This document shows positions 26,208-34,756 of a DNA stretch of 64,000 nucleotides, piece after piece (within the stretch, counting starts at the first letter, position 1; each line of letters starts with the position of its first letter). The notes below the pieces were generated by a model. The model was given only the letters and a program-made list of their open reading frames with translations, did not search any database and was not told the DNA's origin. Origin of the DNA: Paenibacillus tundrae (GTDB taxonomy: Bacteria > Bacillota > Bacilli > Paenibacillales > Paenibacillaceae); assembly GCF_030812775.1 (NCBI RefSeq), contig NZ_JAUSTI010000019.1, forward strand, positions 33,025 to 97,024, given 5' to 3'. The translations under genes and the position numbers were made by a program.

Positions 26208-26798
26208 ATGAAGATTGGTATCATGGGTGGGACATTCGATCCAATCCATATGGGACATCTGTTGGCCGCTGAAGCTGCGAGGGATTCCCATGCACTGGAT
26301 GAAATCTGGTTCATGCCCTCCCATGTTCCACCACACAAGCGTGGAGCCGGGGCTTCGGGGCAGCAACGTCTGGATATGACGGAAGCGGCGATCCAAGATG
26401 TACAGCAATATGAGATGCTGGATATTGAAATGGAGCTTGGTGGCGTATCTTATACAATCGACACGATGAAGGAGCTATGGAATCGTTATCCAGAGCATGA
26501 TTTTTACTTTATCATTGGTGCAGATATGGTCAACTATCTACCCAAATGGGAACAGATCGAGGAGCTTGCAGCACGCTTGACCTTTATCGGAGTAGGCAGA
26601 CCCGGCTTTCAGCTTCATCTGGATGACTTACCCGATGAGCTACAAGATAAAGTATTGCTGGCAGAGATGCCGCTCGTCGACATATCATCCACTGCCGTAC
26701 GTAAACGTCTTGCGAAGGGACAATCGGTACGTTTCATGATTCCTACTGCAGTTCATGAATATATTGTAAGGAGCGGTTTATATGGCACTAAGCCGTGA
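26208..26798 (+). CDS. nadD: Nicotinate-nucleotide adenylyltransferase
   Basis: This 196-residue nucleotidyltransferase of NAD synthesis makes deamido-NAD from nicotinate mononucleotide and ATP. It has the HxGH motif in GGTFDPIHMGHL, PSHVPPHK for substrate binding, FIIGADMVNYLPKW, and the C-terminal ISSTAVRKRL (SSTxxR). Length is normal. It overlaps yqeK by 17 bases, so the pair is translationally coupled. Confidence 0.96.
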   Translation: MKIGIMGGTFDPIHMGHLLAAEAARDSHALDEIWFMPSHVPPHKRGAGASGQQRLDMTEAAIQDVQQYEMLDIEMELGGVSYTIDTMKELWNRYPEHDFYFIIGADMVNYLPKWEQIEELAARLTFIGVGRPGFQLHLDDLPDELQDKVLLAEMPLVDISSTAVRKRLAKGQSVRFMIPTAVHEYIVRSGLYGTKP

Positions 26799-27348
26799 GG
26801 AACTCATTCAAGCTGTTTCGGGTCAAATGCCGGAGAAACGCTGGAAGCATACCCTTGGCGTGATGCAATCTGCCGTATATTTGGCTGAAAAATATGGTGC
26901 AGATCCCGTGAAGGCGGATCTGGCTGCCGTATTGCACGATGTTGCCAAGTACTGGCCTGTATCAGAGATGGAAGCAGTTATCCGTGACAATGGATTAAAC
27001 GAAGACCTGTTGCAGCATGACAAGCAGCTCTGGCACTCAGAGGTTGGTGCTTTTGTAGCACAGCGGGATTACGGAATTGATGATCTGGAGATCATTAATG
27101 CTATTCGTTGGCATACCTCTGGGAGAGTGGGCATGAGTCTGCTGGATAAGGTGGTATGTCTTGCGGATTATATTGAGCCGGGAAGAGATTTTCCGGGTGT
27201 GGATCGCATTCGTGAACAGGCTGAACACAGTCTGGAGGAAGGGTTAATTGCTGGTTTTGACTCAACGATTAGCTTGCTGTTATCACAGCGGAGAGTGATT
27301 TACCCTTTAACCATGTATGCACGTAACGATCTGATTACACAATTATAA
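26782..27348 (+). CDS. yqeK: HD-domain Ap4A hydrolase YqeK
   Basis: This 188-residue HD-superfamily protein's Bacillus and Staphylococcus relatives split diadenosine tetraphosphate symmetrically. Metal ligands are seen as H in KRWKHTLGV, HD in AAVLHDVAKYWP, H in HSEVGA, and IRWHTSGR and LADYIEPGRDF. It overlaps nadD, and rsfS follows after 17 bases. Confidence 0.92.
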   Translation: MALSREELIQAVSGQMPEKRWKHTLGVMQSAVYLAEKYGADPVKADLAAVLHDVAKYWPVSEMEAVIRDNGLNEDLLQHDKQLWHSEVGAFVAQRDYGIDDLEIINAIRWHTSGRVGMSLLDKVVCLADYIEPGRDFPGVDRIREQAEHSLEEGLIAGFDSTISLLLSQRRVIYPLTMYARNDLITQL

Positions 27349-27365
27349 ACTATGGAGGTTGGTTC

Positions 27366-27713
27366 ATGACATTATCATCGAAAGAACTAATGAATTTGGC
27401 GGTTACAGCCGCAGACGATAAAAAGGCATCCAACATTGTAGCACTCGATCTAGTGGGGATTTCACTGGTAGCGGACTATTTTGTGATCTGCCATGGTAAC
27501 TCGGATACACAGGTACAATCTATTGCAACAGAGATTCGTAAACAGGCTCACGCCGCAGGTGTAACGATTAAAGGTATTGAGGGTATGGATTCGGCACGCT
27601 GGGTTCTGATGGATCTAGGGGACGTGGTTGTTCATATCTTCCACCGCGATGAGCGTGAATACTACAACATCGAACGTTTATGGTCGGATGCTAAAGTGGT
27701 GGAAACGGTATGA
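27366..27713 (+). CDS. rsfS: Ribosome silencing factor RsfS
   Basis: This 115-residue protein binds L14 on the 50S subunit and blocks subunit joining in starvation. Family marks are DDKKASNIVALDL, SLVADYFVICHGNSDTQVQ, GVTIKGIEGMDSARWVLMD, DVVVHIFHRDEREYYNIERLW. GGAGG precedes the ATG. It overlaps the next gene by four bases. Confidence 0.95.
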   Translation: MTLSSKELMNLAVTAADDKKASNIVALDLVGISLVADYFVICHGNSDTQVQSIATEIRKQAHAAGVTIKGIEGMDSARWVLMDLGDVVVHIFHRDEREYYNIERLWSDAKVVETV

Positions 27714-28624
27714 GTTTGATTGCAGGAACTGTTGTCTCTTTGCGGGTTGAACGTGAAGTATCTCCGTTTGGCTACTTTTTGACGACTGGATCGGAAGAGG
27801 TACTGCTTCACTATACAGAGCTGACACGTGATATCAAAATCGATGAGACACTGGAAGTCTTTATCTTCTTTGATACGGAAGATCGCCTTGCTGCGACGAT
27901 GAAGAAGCCTTATCTTACTCTTGGGGAAATGGCACGACTTGTTGTGGCTGACATACATCCACGGCTCGGCTGTTTTCTAGAAATGGGTCTGGGTCGGCAA
28001 CTACTGCTTCCTATCCGTGAATTGCCTGAATTAGAAGAGCTGCGTCCACAGGTTGGGGACGAGGTTTTTGTTATCATGGAGCACGATAAGCAAGGCCGTC
28101 TTCGTGCGAAATTGGCTGGAGAACGTGAGCTTGCACCGTTAGCCTTCCATGCACCGACATCATGGCTCAATGAATGGGTCGAAGCGACGGTGTACAAGCC
28201 GTTGCAAATGGGGACTTTTGTGCTTGTGGAAGGTGGAGTGCTTGGTTTTGGTGCCATTGGCATGATCCATTCCTCCGAGCGTACCCACTTGTTGCGTCTC
28301 GGCGAGAAAGTGAAATGCCGGGTAACGCTGGTTCGTGAGGATGGACGTGTGAACCTGGCGACGTCTCTTCGCAAAGAGGTAGGTCGTAACGAGGATGCGG
28401 ATAAGCTGCTCGCGTTTATGAAAGAGCGTCCAACAGGTGGTATGCCTTATTCGGATGCGACACCACCGGATATTATTAAACAGCGTTTTGGCATCAGCAA
28501 ATCCGCCTTCAAGCGTGCTTTAGGTAAGCTAATGAAGGATGGACTGGTCACTCAGAAAGAAAACTGGACATACTTGACGGACGCTGCTTCGCAAGCTACT
28601 GCTCCGGATTCGGACAAGAATTAG
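27710..28624 (+). CDS. cvfB: S1-like RNA-binding protein CvfB/YitL
   Basis: This 304-residue RNA-binding regulator of the CvfB family has tandem S1-like folds in the N-terminal two thirds (SPFGYFLTTGSEEVLLH, HPRLGCFLEMGLGRQLLLP, GEKVKCRVTLVREDGRVNLA). A C-terminal winged-helix region reads DIIKQRFGISKSAFKRALG. In Staphylococcus CvfB affects virulence and mRNA decay; the role here is unknown. Its start overlaps rsfS (ATGA), and a terminator then a mobile repeat follow before yqeM. Confidence 0.9.
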   Translation: MSLIAGTVVSLRVEREVSPFGYFLTTGSEEVLLHYTELTRDIKIDETLEVFIFFDTEDRLAATMKKPYLTLGEMARLVVADIHPRLGCFLEMGLGRQLLLPIRELPELEELRPQVGDEVFVIMEHDKQGRLRAKLAGERELAPLAFHAPTSWLNEWVEATVYKPLQMGTFVLVEGGVLGFGAIGMIHSSERTHLLRLGEKVKCRVTLVREDGRVNLATSLRKEVGRNEDADKLLAFMKERPTGGMPYSDATPPDIIKQRFGISKSAFKRALGKLMKDGLVTQKENWTYLTDAASQATAPDSDKN

Positions 28625-28669
28625 TAACGTTGAACTTAAGTTAATCGCAGACTCATGTGAGTTTGATGT

Positions 28670-28715
28670 AAAAGCAGGGCAAGCTGGGTGAACTCCGGAC
28701 GCCTCTGCTTTTTCG
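28670..28715 (+). terminator. Intrinsic terminator after cvfB
   Basis: AAAAGCAGGGC and GCCTCTGCTTTT form a stem with one bulge around a loop of about 22 bases, followed by T residues. It lies just before the repeat element at 28736. Confidence 0.75.
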
Positions 28716-28735
28716 TTTATGATAAATTTATATCA

Positions 28736-28950
28736 GTTCAACTAATTCTTTACACGAGAACGGAGAAGACAGAAATAACGTGAAGAAGCGAAGCGTTCGC
28801 CTGAAAGCTTTCTGCAAGAAAGCTACATCGGAAGCATATGCCTCTATCCCCGGATTTTCCCTTTGGAAAAGGGAATCAAAAAAATCCGGGGATAACAGCG
28901 ATCGGAAGGTTGTTCTGTTTATCGGAGTGGCAAGTGTAAATATTTTTGAG
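28736..28950 (+). mobile_element. Miniature inverted-repeat element, copy 2
   Basis: This 215-bp second copy of the element found at 10484-10663 lies in opposite orientation. Shared blocks include GTTCAACTAA-TTTACACGAGAACGGAG at the left end, GAAGAAGCGAAGCGTTCGCC, the CCGGATTTTCCCTTT hairpin, a GGGATAACAGCGATCGGAAG block, and GTGGCAAGTGTAAA at the right. The right tip is degenerate (TTTTTGAG). Flanking octamers are TTATATCA (28728-28735) and TTATATAA (28951-28958), one mismatch. It has about 35 bp more interior than copy 1. It ends about 30 bp before the yqeM start. Confidence 0.8.
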
Positions 28951-28987
28951 TTATATAATAAAATGAATTGAAAGTGCGGTGCCTGAC

Positions 28988-29758
28988 ATGTCTTACCGTA
29001 AATTTGCCTATGTTTACGATGAATTAATGGAAGATATGCCTTATCCGGACTGGATAAGGTTCGCGAGAACAGCTTGGGAGCGCCACGGCATGCCCAAAAG
29101 CGTAGCTGAACTTGGTTGTGGTACAGGTTCGATTACGATTCCTTTGGTTAACTCAGGATTCGAGGTGACGGGGATCGATCTGTCGGCGGATATGTTATCT
29201 GTGGCTCGCAGCAAGATGGAAGCTACACCCCAAGGGCATCGTTTGTACCGTGAAGGCAGTGTACGGTGGGTACAGCAGGATATGCGCGAATGGAGAGTAC
29301 CTGAGCCAGTAGACTCGGTTATTTCATTCTGTGACTGTATTAACTATTTGCTGGAACAGGACGATGTCATCCGCACCTTCCAACGAACATACGAAATGAT
29401 GAAGCCAGGAGGAACATTCCTGTTCGATGTGCATCATCCTAATACATTTATTCGATATGAAGAAGAACAGCCTTTTGTACTGGACGAACGCTCCATATCC
29501 TATATCTGGACAAGTGCTTTAGACTCGGAACGATGTGAGATCGAACATCATCTCAGCATTTTCTCACGTGTTGATGATGGGGGGAAGGATCTCTATCAGA
29601 GGTTCGAAGAGGTGCATGTGCAGCGCGCATACGATCCGGAGTGGATGAAGCTGGAGTTACGGAAGGCGGGATTCCGCGATGTCAGCGTGTACGCAGATTT
29701 TGAGTGGGAAGAAGCAGGGGAAAGCGCGCAGCGTCTGTTCTATGTTGCTATCAAATAA
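28988..29758 (+). CDS. yqeM: Class I SAM-dependent methyltransferase YqeM
   Basis: This 256-residue methyltransferase has motif I VAELGCGTGSITIP, motif II GIDLSADMLSVA, a DxxD-like QQDMREW, FCDCINYLLEQDD and PGGTFLFDVHHPNTF. The N-terminal KFAYVYDELMEDMPYPDW is typical of YqeM, which lies next to rsfS in Bacillus. Its methyl acceptor is unknown. ATG at 28988 is preferred; a GTG three codons earlier is an alternative, and neither has a strong ribosome site. A mobile repeat is inserted just upstream, so its expression may differ from the cluster at its left. Confidence 0.87.
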   Translation: MSYRKFAYVYDELMEDMPYPDWIRFARTAWERHGMPKSVAELGCGTGSITIPLVNSGFEVTGIDLSADMLSVARSKMEATPQGHRLYREGSVRWVQQDMREWRVPEPVDSVISFCDCINYLLEQDDVIRTFQRTYEMMKPGGTFLFDVHHPNTFIRYEEEQPFVLDERSISYIWTSALDSERCEIEHHLSIFSRVDDGGKDLYQRFEEVHVQRAYDPEWMKLELRKAGFRDVSVYADFEWEEAGESAQRLFYVAIK

Positions 29759-29772
29759 TTGGTCTTGTTCAT

Positions 29773-29801
29773 CGCCCTTGCACATTCGGAGGGCGTTTTT
29801 T
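29773..29801 (+). terminator. Intrinsic terminator after yqeM
   Basis: CGCCCT and AGGGCG surround an 11-base loop, followed by seven T residues. Confidence 0.85.
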
Positions 29802-29945
29802 TATTTTTGAGCAAAATAGGATCATGGATCGTGATCTAAGCTATTGCCAGTTAAGTGTGAGGGAGCCATAATAACACTAACAGAAAGCGTTTTCCTTTTT
29901 TGATGAGATAAGATGACGAACTTAAGAAGGACAGGTGATTATGGG

Positions 29946-30902
29946 GTGGAAAGTAAATACAAAACCAAGCTAACTTCGGAACAGCTAGACCGGATAGTAA
30001 TCCAAATATTAAATAGTGAACTATCTGAGTATCAGGAAATGAATGAAGGCTGGGCGAACCAGGCATATCGGATCGTATTAAAAGATGGACAGACGGTGGT
30101 GCTCAAAATTGCTCCTACGGATAAATCCAATCTGATGCGTTGTGAACAAGGGTTAATGAAGACTGAAGTTGAGGCACTGCGTCTTGTGTCGGAGCTAACG
30201 GATCTGCCTGTTCCTCGTGTACTTGCGTATGATGATTCACTAACCCTTGCACCTTCAGAATATTTTATTATGGAGCATATGACAGGCAAGCCGTATAACC
30301 AAGTGAAAGAGCACTATAGCATTGAAGAACAGGAAGCAATTGAAGAAGAGCTAGGGCGCTACAATCGAAGAATAAATGATATCAAAGGAGAACAATTTGG
30401 TTATTTCTCATCGGGACGACAACGTTATTTCACATGGAAAGAAGCTTTTCTGCAACTGATGGATGATGTATTAATCGATGGGAAAAAGGCAGGGATTACG
30501 TTTTCGATGTCTTATGAGGAATTGGAGCGTTTGATTCAGGCTAGAGCTGATGTCCTCGATGATGTGCTAGAACCTGTGTTTATTAGCTGGGATCTGTGGG
30601 ATGGCAATGTGCTGGTGGAGAATGGTCAAATTACCGCCATTATTGACTTTGAGCGTTCACTATGGGCGGATCCATTGATGGAGCATTATTTTAGTCACTT
30701 TAATTACACGCCTGGATTTTTGAAGGGATATGGTAGATCCATTACAACACCAAGTGAACGAAGCAGAAGAGGGTTATATGATCTGTATTTTGATCTATTA
30801 CTTCGGATCGAATGTGCATACCGGCAGTTTGATGATCATAAACATATTCAGTGGACGATTCATAATCTGGAAGAAAGCATTGAACGGTTTCGGTTGGGCT
30901 GA
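29946..30902 (+). CDS. Aminoglycoside phosphotransferase family kinase
   Basis: This 318-residue protein kinase-like phosphotransferase of the APH/choline kinase type has NEGWANQAYRIV as nucleotide loop, VVLKIAP with the ATP lysine, YFIMEHMTGKPY hinge, SWDLWDGNVLV as catalytic loop, and ITAIIDFERSLWADP with the metal aspartate. In the catalytic loop the usual HGD reads SWD: the aspartate and asparagine remain but the histidine is lost. The GTG at 29946 follows AGGTGAT; an ATG 11 codons earlier is possible. Substrate unknown; resistance should not be assumed from the family name. Confidence 0.8.
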   Translation: MESKYKTKLTSEQLDRIVIQILNSELSEYQEMNEGWANQAYRIVLKDGQTVVLKIAPTDKSNLMRCEQGLMKTEVEALRLVSELTDLPVPRVLAYDDSLTLAPSEYFIMEHMTGKPYNQVKEHYSIEEQEAIEEELGRYNRRINDIKGEQFGYFSSGRQRYFTWKEAFLQLMDDVLIDGKKAGITFSMSYEELERLIQARADVLDDVLEPVFISWDLWDGNVLVENGQITAIIDFERSLWADPLMEHYFSHFNYTPGFLKGYGRSITTPSERSRRGLYDLYFDLLLRIECAYRQFDDHKHIQWTIHNLEESIERFRLG

Positions 30903-30911
30903 GGTCTGTCA

Positions 30912-30940
30912 TTGACTTTGGCGGTACTTTTTTATATAAT
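30912..30940 (+). promoter_or_regulatory. Sigma-A promoter of leuS
   Basis: TTGACT and TATAAT are separated by 17 bases. The predicted start near 30947 leaves a leader of about 350 bases that carries the T-box. Confidence 0.85.
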
Positions 30941-30984
30941 GTTTCCGATATTGTATACATATTTCGATGATAAGGATCAGTAGT

Positions 30985-31265
30985 GAATTCTGTACATGAC
31001 AGAGAGTCGGCGGTTGGTGCAAGCCGATTGACAGTATTTCATGAACTCGCCTTGGAGAAATGCGGTGATTACACCATCCGATACTTAACCGATGTCTATT
31101 CGGTGGTTGCAGGAATGGAAATCCGCATCGGTTAACCGCCGTTACAGGTTCAAAGGGAGTGGATGACGAAGCACGTTCATCCGCTAACTAGGGTGGTACC
31201 ACGGGAATTCAACCTCTCGTCCCTAGCGCTGCAAACGCTATGGGATGCTGAGGTTTTTTTGTTGT
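30985..31265 (+). promoter_or_regulatory. Leucine T-box riboswitch of leuS
   Basis: The T-box core AGGGTGGTACCACGGGA lies at 31190-31206 and is followed by a terminator stem (GTCCCTAGCG / CGCTATGGGA, then GAGGTTTTTTT to ~31262). Stem I features are present: AGAGAGTC and GGTGCAAGCC. The specifier is most likely the CTC at 31046-31048 in GAACTCGCC, a leucine codon. Uncharged tRNA-Leu should pair here and with the T-box bulge to prevent termination and allow leuS expression. Confidence 0.92.
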
Positions 31266-31299
31266 AATTTATGTGAATCAACCAGAGGAGGAACAATAG

Positions 31300-33744
31300 A
31301 TGAGTGAGAATCACCAGCCGAAGCACGGCTATCAGCCGCAAGTGATGGAGAAAAGTTGGCAGCAATTTTGGGATGAGAATAAAACGTTCAAAACAGGCGA
31401 GGATCCGGCTAAACCGAAGTTCTATGCATTGGATATGTTCCCATATCCATCTGGCGCGGGGCTGCACGTAGGTCACCCGGAAGGATACACTGCAACGGAT
31501 ATCGTTTCTCGTTACAAACGTATGCGCGGATACAATGTTTTGCATCCAATGGGCTGGGACGCTTTTGGTCTGCCTGCTGAGCAGCATGCACTTGATACGG
31601 GAGAACACCCACGTGAGATCACATTCCGTAACATTGACAACTTCCGTCGTCAGATTAAATCCCTTGGGTTCTCCTATGACTGGGATCGGGAGATCAGCAC
31701 AACGGATCCGGATTATTACAAATGGACGCAATGGATCTTCATCCAGTTGTACAACAAAGGGCTCGCTTACGTTGATGAAGTGCCTGTAAACTGGTGCGAA
31801 GCATTGGGTACAGTACTGGCTAATGAAGAGGTCATTGATGGTAAAAGTGAGCGCGGTAATCACCCGGTTGTCCGTAAACCGATGCGTCAATGGGTATTGA
31901 AAATTACTGAATATGCTGAGCGCCTCTTGGAAGACCTGGAAGAGCTGGATTGGTCCGAGAGCATTAAGGATATGCAACGTAACTGGATTGGTAAATCCAC
32001 AGGAGCAGAAGTGGTGTTTGCCATTGAGGGACGTGAGGAAGTAATCAAGGTATTCACGACTCGTGCGGATACTTTGTTTGGAGCTAGTTATGCTGTATTG
32101 GCACCAGAACATGAGTTGGTAGATGCCATTGTGACAGCAGAGCAACGTGAAGCGATCAAAGCTTATCAGGAGCAAGCTGGACGTAAGAGTGACCTGGAAC
32201 GTACGGATCTGGCCAAAGACAAAACAGGTGTATTTACAGGGGCTTATGCCATCAATCCAGTAAATGGAGCGAAGGTGCCTATCTGGATCGCTGATTATGT
32301 TCTGGCTGGTTATGGTACAGGTGCAATTATGGCAGTTCCTGGGCATGATACACGTGACTGGGAATTTGCGAAGCAATTCGGACTGGACATCATTGAAGTT
32401 GTTTCTGGTGGGGATGTGACCAAAGAAGCGTATTCCGGAGACGGACCACACGTTAACTCTGATTTCTTGAATGGTCTGAACAACGAAGAAGCGATTGCGA
32501 AGATGATTGCATGGCTGGAAGACAGCGGTAAAGGTGAAGGCAAAACGACATACCGTCTGCGTGACTGGTTGTTCAGCCGTCAACGCTACTGGGGAGAGCC
32601 GATTCCAATTCTGCATCTGGAAGATGGAACGATGAAGACCGTGCCTGAGGATCAACTTCCATTGTTGCTGCCAGACATTGATCAGATCAAGCCTTCGGGT
32701 ACAGGGGAATCACCACTGGCGAATGTAACCGAGTGGGTGAATACGGTTGATCCTGAAACGGGAATGAAAGCACGTCGTGAGACAAACACGATGCCACAAT
32801 GGGCGGGAAGCTGCTGGTATTACCTGCGCTTTATCGATCCACATAATGACAAGGAACTGATCTCTCAGGAAAAACAACAACAATGGCTACCTGTCGATCT
32901 GTACATCGGGGGAGCAGAGCACGCTGTGCTTCACTTGCTGTATGCACGTTTCTGGCATAAAGTGCTGTATGACCTGGGTGTAGTGCAGACGAAAGAGCCA
33001 TTCCATAAACTTGTGAACCAAGGTATGATTCTGGGAACTAATAATGAGAAAATGAGTAAATCTCGTGGTAACGTTATTAACCCAGATGAAATTGTAAATG
33101 AATTCGGTGCAGATACGCTGCGTTTGTATGAGATGTTCATGGGGCCGCTGGAAGCAACAAAACCGTGGAATGCTAACGGGGTTGAAGGCATGTACCGCTT
33201 CCTGTCACGCGTATGGCGTCTCTTCATCAATGAAGATACAGGCGCGATTAATGATAAAATTACAGCGGATGGCGGTACAGAAGAATTCAAGCGTACTGCT
33301 CACAAAACAATTAAGAAAGTAACGGATGATCTGGAGCATCTGCGCTTCAACACAGCGATCAGTCAGCTGATGATCTTCATTAACGATGCATACAAAGCAG
33401 ATACGCTGCCACGTGAATCGATGGAGAACTTCGTGCAATTACTGTCACCGCTTGCGCCGCATATGGCGGAAGAGCTGTGGAGTCGCTTAGGTCATGAAGG
33501 TGGAATTACTTATGTAGCTTGGCCTGAATATGACGAAGCGATGACAGTAGACGCTGAAGTGGAGATTGTCGTTCAAGTGAATGGCAAAATTGTAACACGG
33601 GCAACCGTTGCGAAGGATTTGGATGCACAAGGCATGCAGGACTTCACAATGGAGCTTGCACCAGTGAAGCAGGCTCTGGAAGGCAAGACCATTCGTAAGG
33701 TCATTGCCGTTCCAGGCAAACTGGTTAATATTGTTGCCGGTTAA
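31300..33744 (+). CDS. leuS: Leucyl-tRNA synthetase
   Basis: This 814-residue class I synthetase charges tRNA-Leu in the cytoplasm. It has the HIGH-type motif LHVGH at residues 55-59, the KMSKS loop at 584-588, and an editing (CP1) domain between them with the TTRADTLFGASYAVLAPEH signature. NTMPQWAGSCWYYLRF and the C-terminal anticodon-binding region ending in RKVIAVPGKLVNIVAG are also present. GGAGGAAC precedes the ATG. It is controlled by the T-box leader. Its stop lies 20 bp inside the convergent comER gene. Confidence 0.98.
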   Translation: MSENHQPKHGYQPQVMEKSWQQFWDENKTFKTGEDPAKPKFYALDMFPYPSGAGLHVGHPEGYTATDIVSRYKRMRGYNVLHPMGWDAFGLPAEQHALDTGEHPREITFRNIDNFRRQIKSLGFSYDWDREISTTDPDYYKWTQWIFIQLYNKGLAYVDEVPVNWCEALGTVLANEEVIDGKSERGNHPVVRKPMRQWVLKITEYAERLLEDLEELDWSESIKDMQRNWIGKSTGAEVVFAIEGREEVIKVFTTRADTLFGASYAVLAPEHELVDAIVTAEQREAIKAYQEQAGRKSDLERTDLAKDKTGVFTGAYAINPVNGAKVPIWIADYVLAGYGTGAIMAVPGHDTRDWEFAKQFGLDIIEVVSGGDVTKEAYSGDGPHVNSDFLNGLNNEEAIAKMIAWLEDSGKGEGKTTYRLRDWLFSRQRYWGEPIPILHLEDGTMKTVPEDQLPLLLPDIDQIKPSGTGESPLANVTEWVNTVDPETGMKARRETNTMPQWAGSCWYYLRFIDPHNDKELISQEKQQQWLPVDLYIGGAEHAVLHLLYARFWHKVLYDLGVVQTKEPFHKLVNQGMILGTNNEKMSKSRGNVINPDEIVNEFGADTLRLYEMFMGPLEATKPWNANGVEGMYRFLSRVWRLFINEDTGAINDKITADGGTEEFKRTAHKTIKKVTDDLEHLRFNTAISQLMIFINDAYKADTLPRESMENFVQLLSPLAPHMAEELWSRLGHEGGITYVAWPEYDEAMTVDAEVEIVVQVNGKIVTRATVAKDLDAQGMQDFTMELAPVKQALEGKTIRKVIAVPGKLVNIVAG

Positions 33745-34570
33745 TCTCACTGGCTTGGAATAGTTCATTAAGCTTTACCAAGTCTTCATCATATTTGTCA
33801 TGGGTGGTGTGAATGAGGCTATCAAACACACCGTCCAGACTAATCTTGAGTAGTGCCAAAGCCTGAGCAGTGATGCCACCGGGAACAGCAACTCGTGCTT
33901 GAAGTTCTTGAGGTGTATACCCTCCTTCAGTGAGCAGTTTACCTGTTCCAAGGAGCATCTCACCTGCAAGAGCACAGGCATCTGCTCGTTTGATCCCTGT
34001 AAGCTTGACGGCACTCTCAATCCATTGTTCCAAAAAGAACGATATGAATGCAGGTCCGCAACTGGAAAAGTCGGATGTTATGCGGGTACACGCTTCATCC
34101 ACTTGGTAAGGTTTGCTGAAATGACTCAGCAAGCCTTCCAACACAGTGCGATCTTCAGTTGTCATTCGTTCACCGTGTATACATAATGACGCTCCGCTGC
34201 CGACCTGATGTGTGACGCTGGGGATAACTTTGGAGACTTTGCAAGGAAGTGAAGATTCCAGATGACGCAGCTGCACGGGACTAGTGATCGAGACAATCAT
34301 ATGATTCGGATTCACGACAGGCAGGATCTCGTCAATAACATGTTTGAATTCCAGCGGCTTCACACAGAGAAAGATGATGTTGCTTCGGATAACGGTTTCC
34401 CGATTACTCTGTGATTCATGCAGACCGGGATAACGGAGGGATAACTGACGCACTTTGGAAGGGGTTCGATTGCTTGCGGCGATCTGCCGCGGCTCTAATG
34501 CTCCGGATTGGATCAGGGCATAGATCAGCAGGCTTCCCATGCTGCCGGTTCCGATAAATCCAACCTTCAT
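33725..34570 (-). CDS. comER: Late competence protein ComER (ProC-like)
   Basis: This 281-residue member of the pyrroline-5-carboxylate reductase superfamily has a Rossmann motif MKVGFIGTGSMGS at the start, IIFLCVKPLEF, and SSCGPAFISFFLEQW with the ProC-like dimer helix. ComER lies divergent from comEA in Bacillus, just as here, and has been linked to sporulation and biofilm control instead of proline synthesis. The ATG at 34570 has AAAGGAGG upstream; longer frames run into the comEA side. It overlaps the end of leuS by 20 bp tail to tail. Confidence 0.88.
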   Translation of the reverse strand: MKVGFIGTGSMGSLLIYALIQSGALEPRQIAASNRTPSKVRQLSLRYPGLHESQSNRETVIRSNIIFLCVKPLEFKHVIDEILPVVNPNHMIVSITSPVQLRHLESSLPCKVSKVIPSVTHQVGSGASLCIHGERMTTEDRTVLEGLLSHFSKPYQVDEACTRITSDFSSCGPAFISFFLEQWIESAVKLTGIKRADACALAGEMLLGTGKLLTEGGYTPQELQARVAVPGGITAQALALLKISLDGVFDSLIHTTHDKYDEDLVKLNELFQASEINRQQY

Positions 34571-34756
34571 TGTTTCAGGCCTCCTTTCATGCTTTACGGT
34601 ACTGGCGTAGTTCGTTCCTTCTAGTCTATGCAGCATAACTTGTTTGACATGACATCAAAAAAGGAATGTGGAGATTATAGTCCATTTATAGACGGTTCGG
34701 AAGCACCGCCCGTGTTCAAAATTGATCTATTTGATAACAGGGAGAGGTGTAGACGA

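Noticed and set aside
28780..28971. 63-codon frame inside the miniature element
   Set aside because: It lies wholly in the repeat; copy 1 of the element, with a shorter interior, does not keep the frame, so it is not coding.
31177..32655. 492-codon minus-strand frame opposite leuS and its T-box
   Set aside because: It runs through the T-box terminator and the leuS start and has a composition expected from a mirrored frame; leuS is certain.
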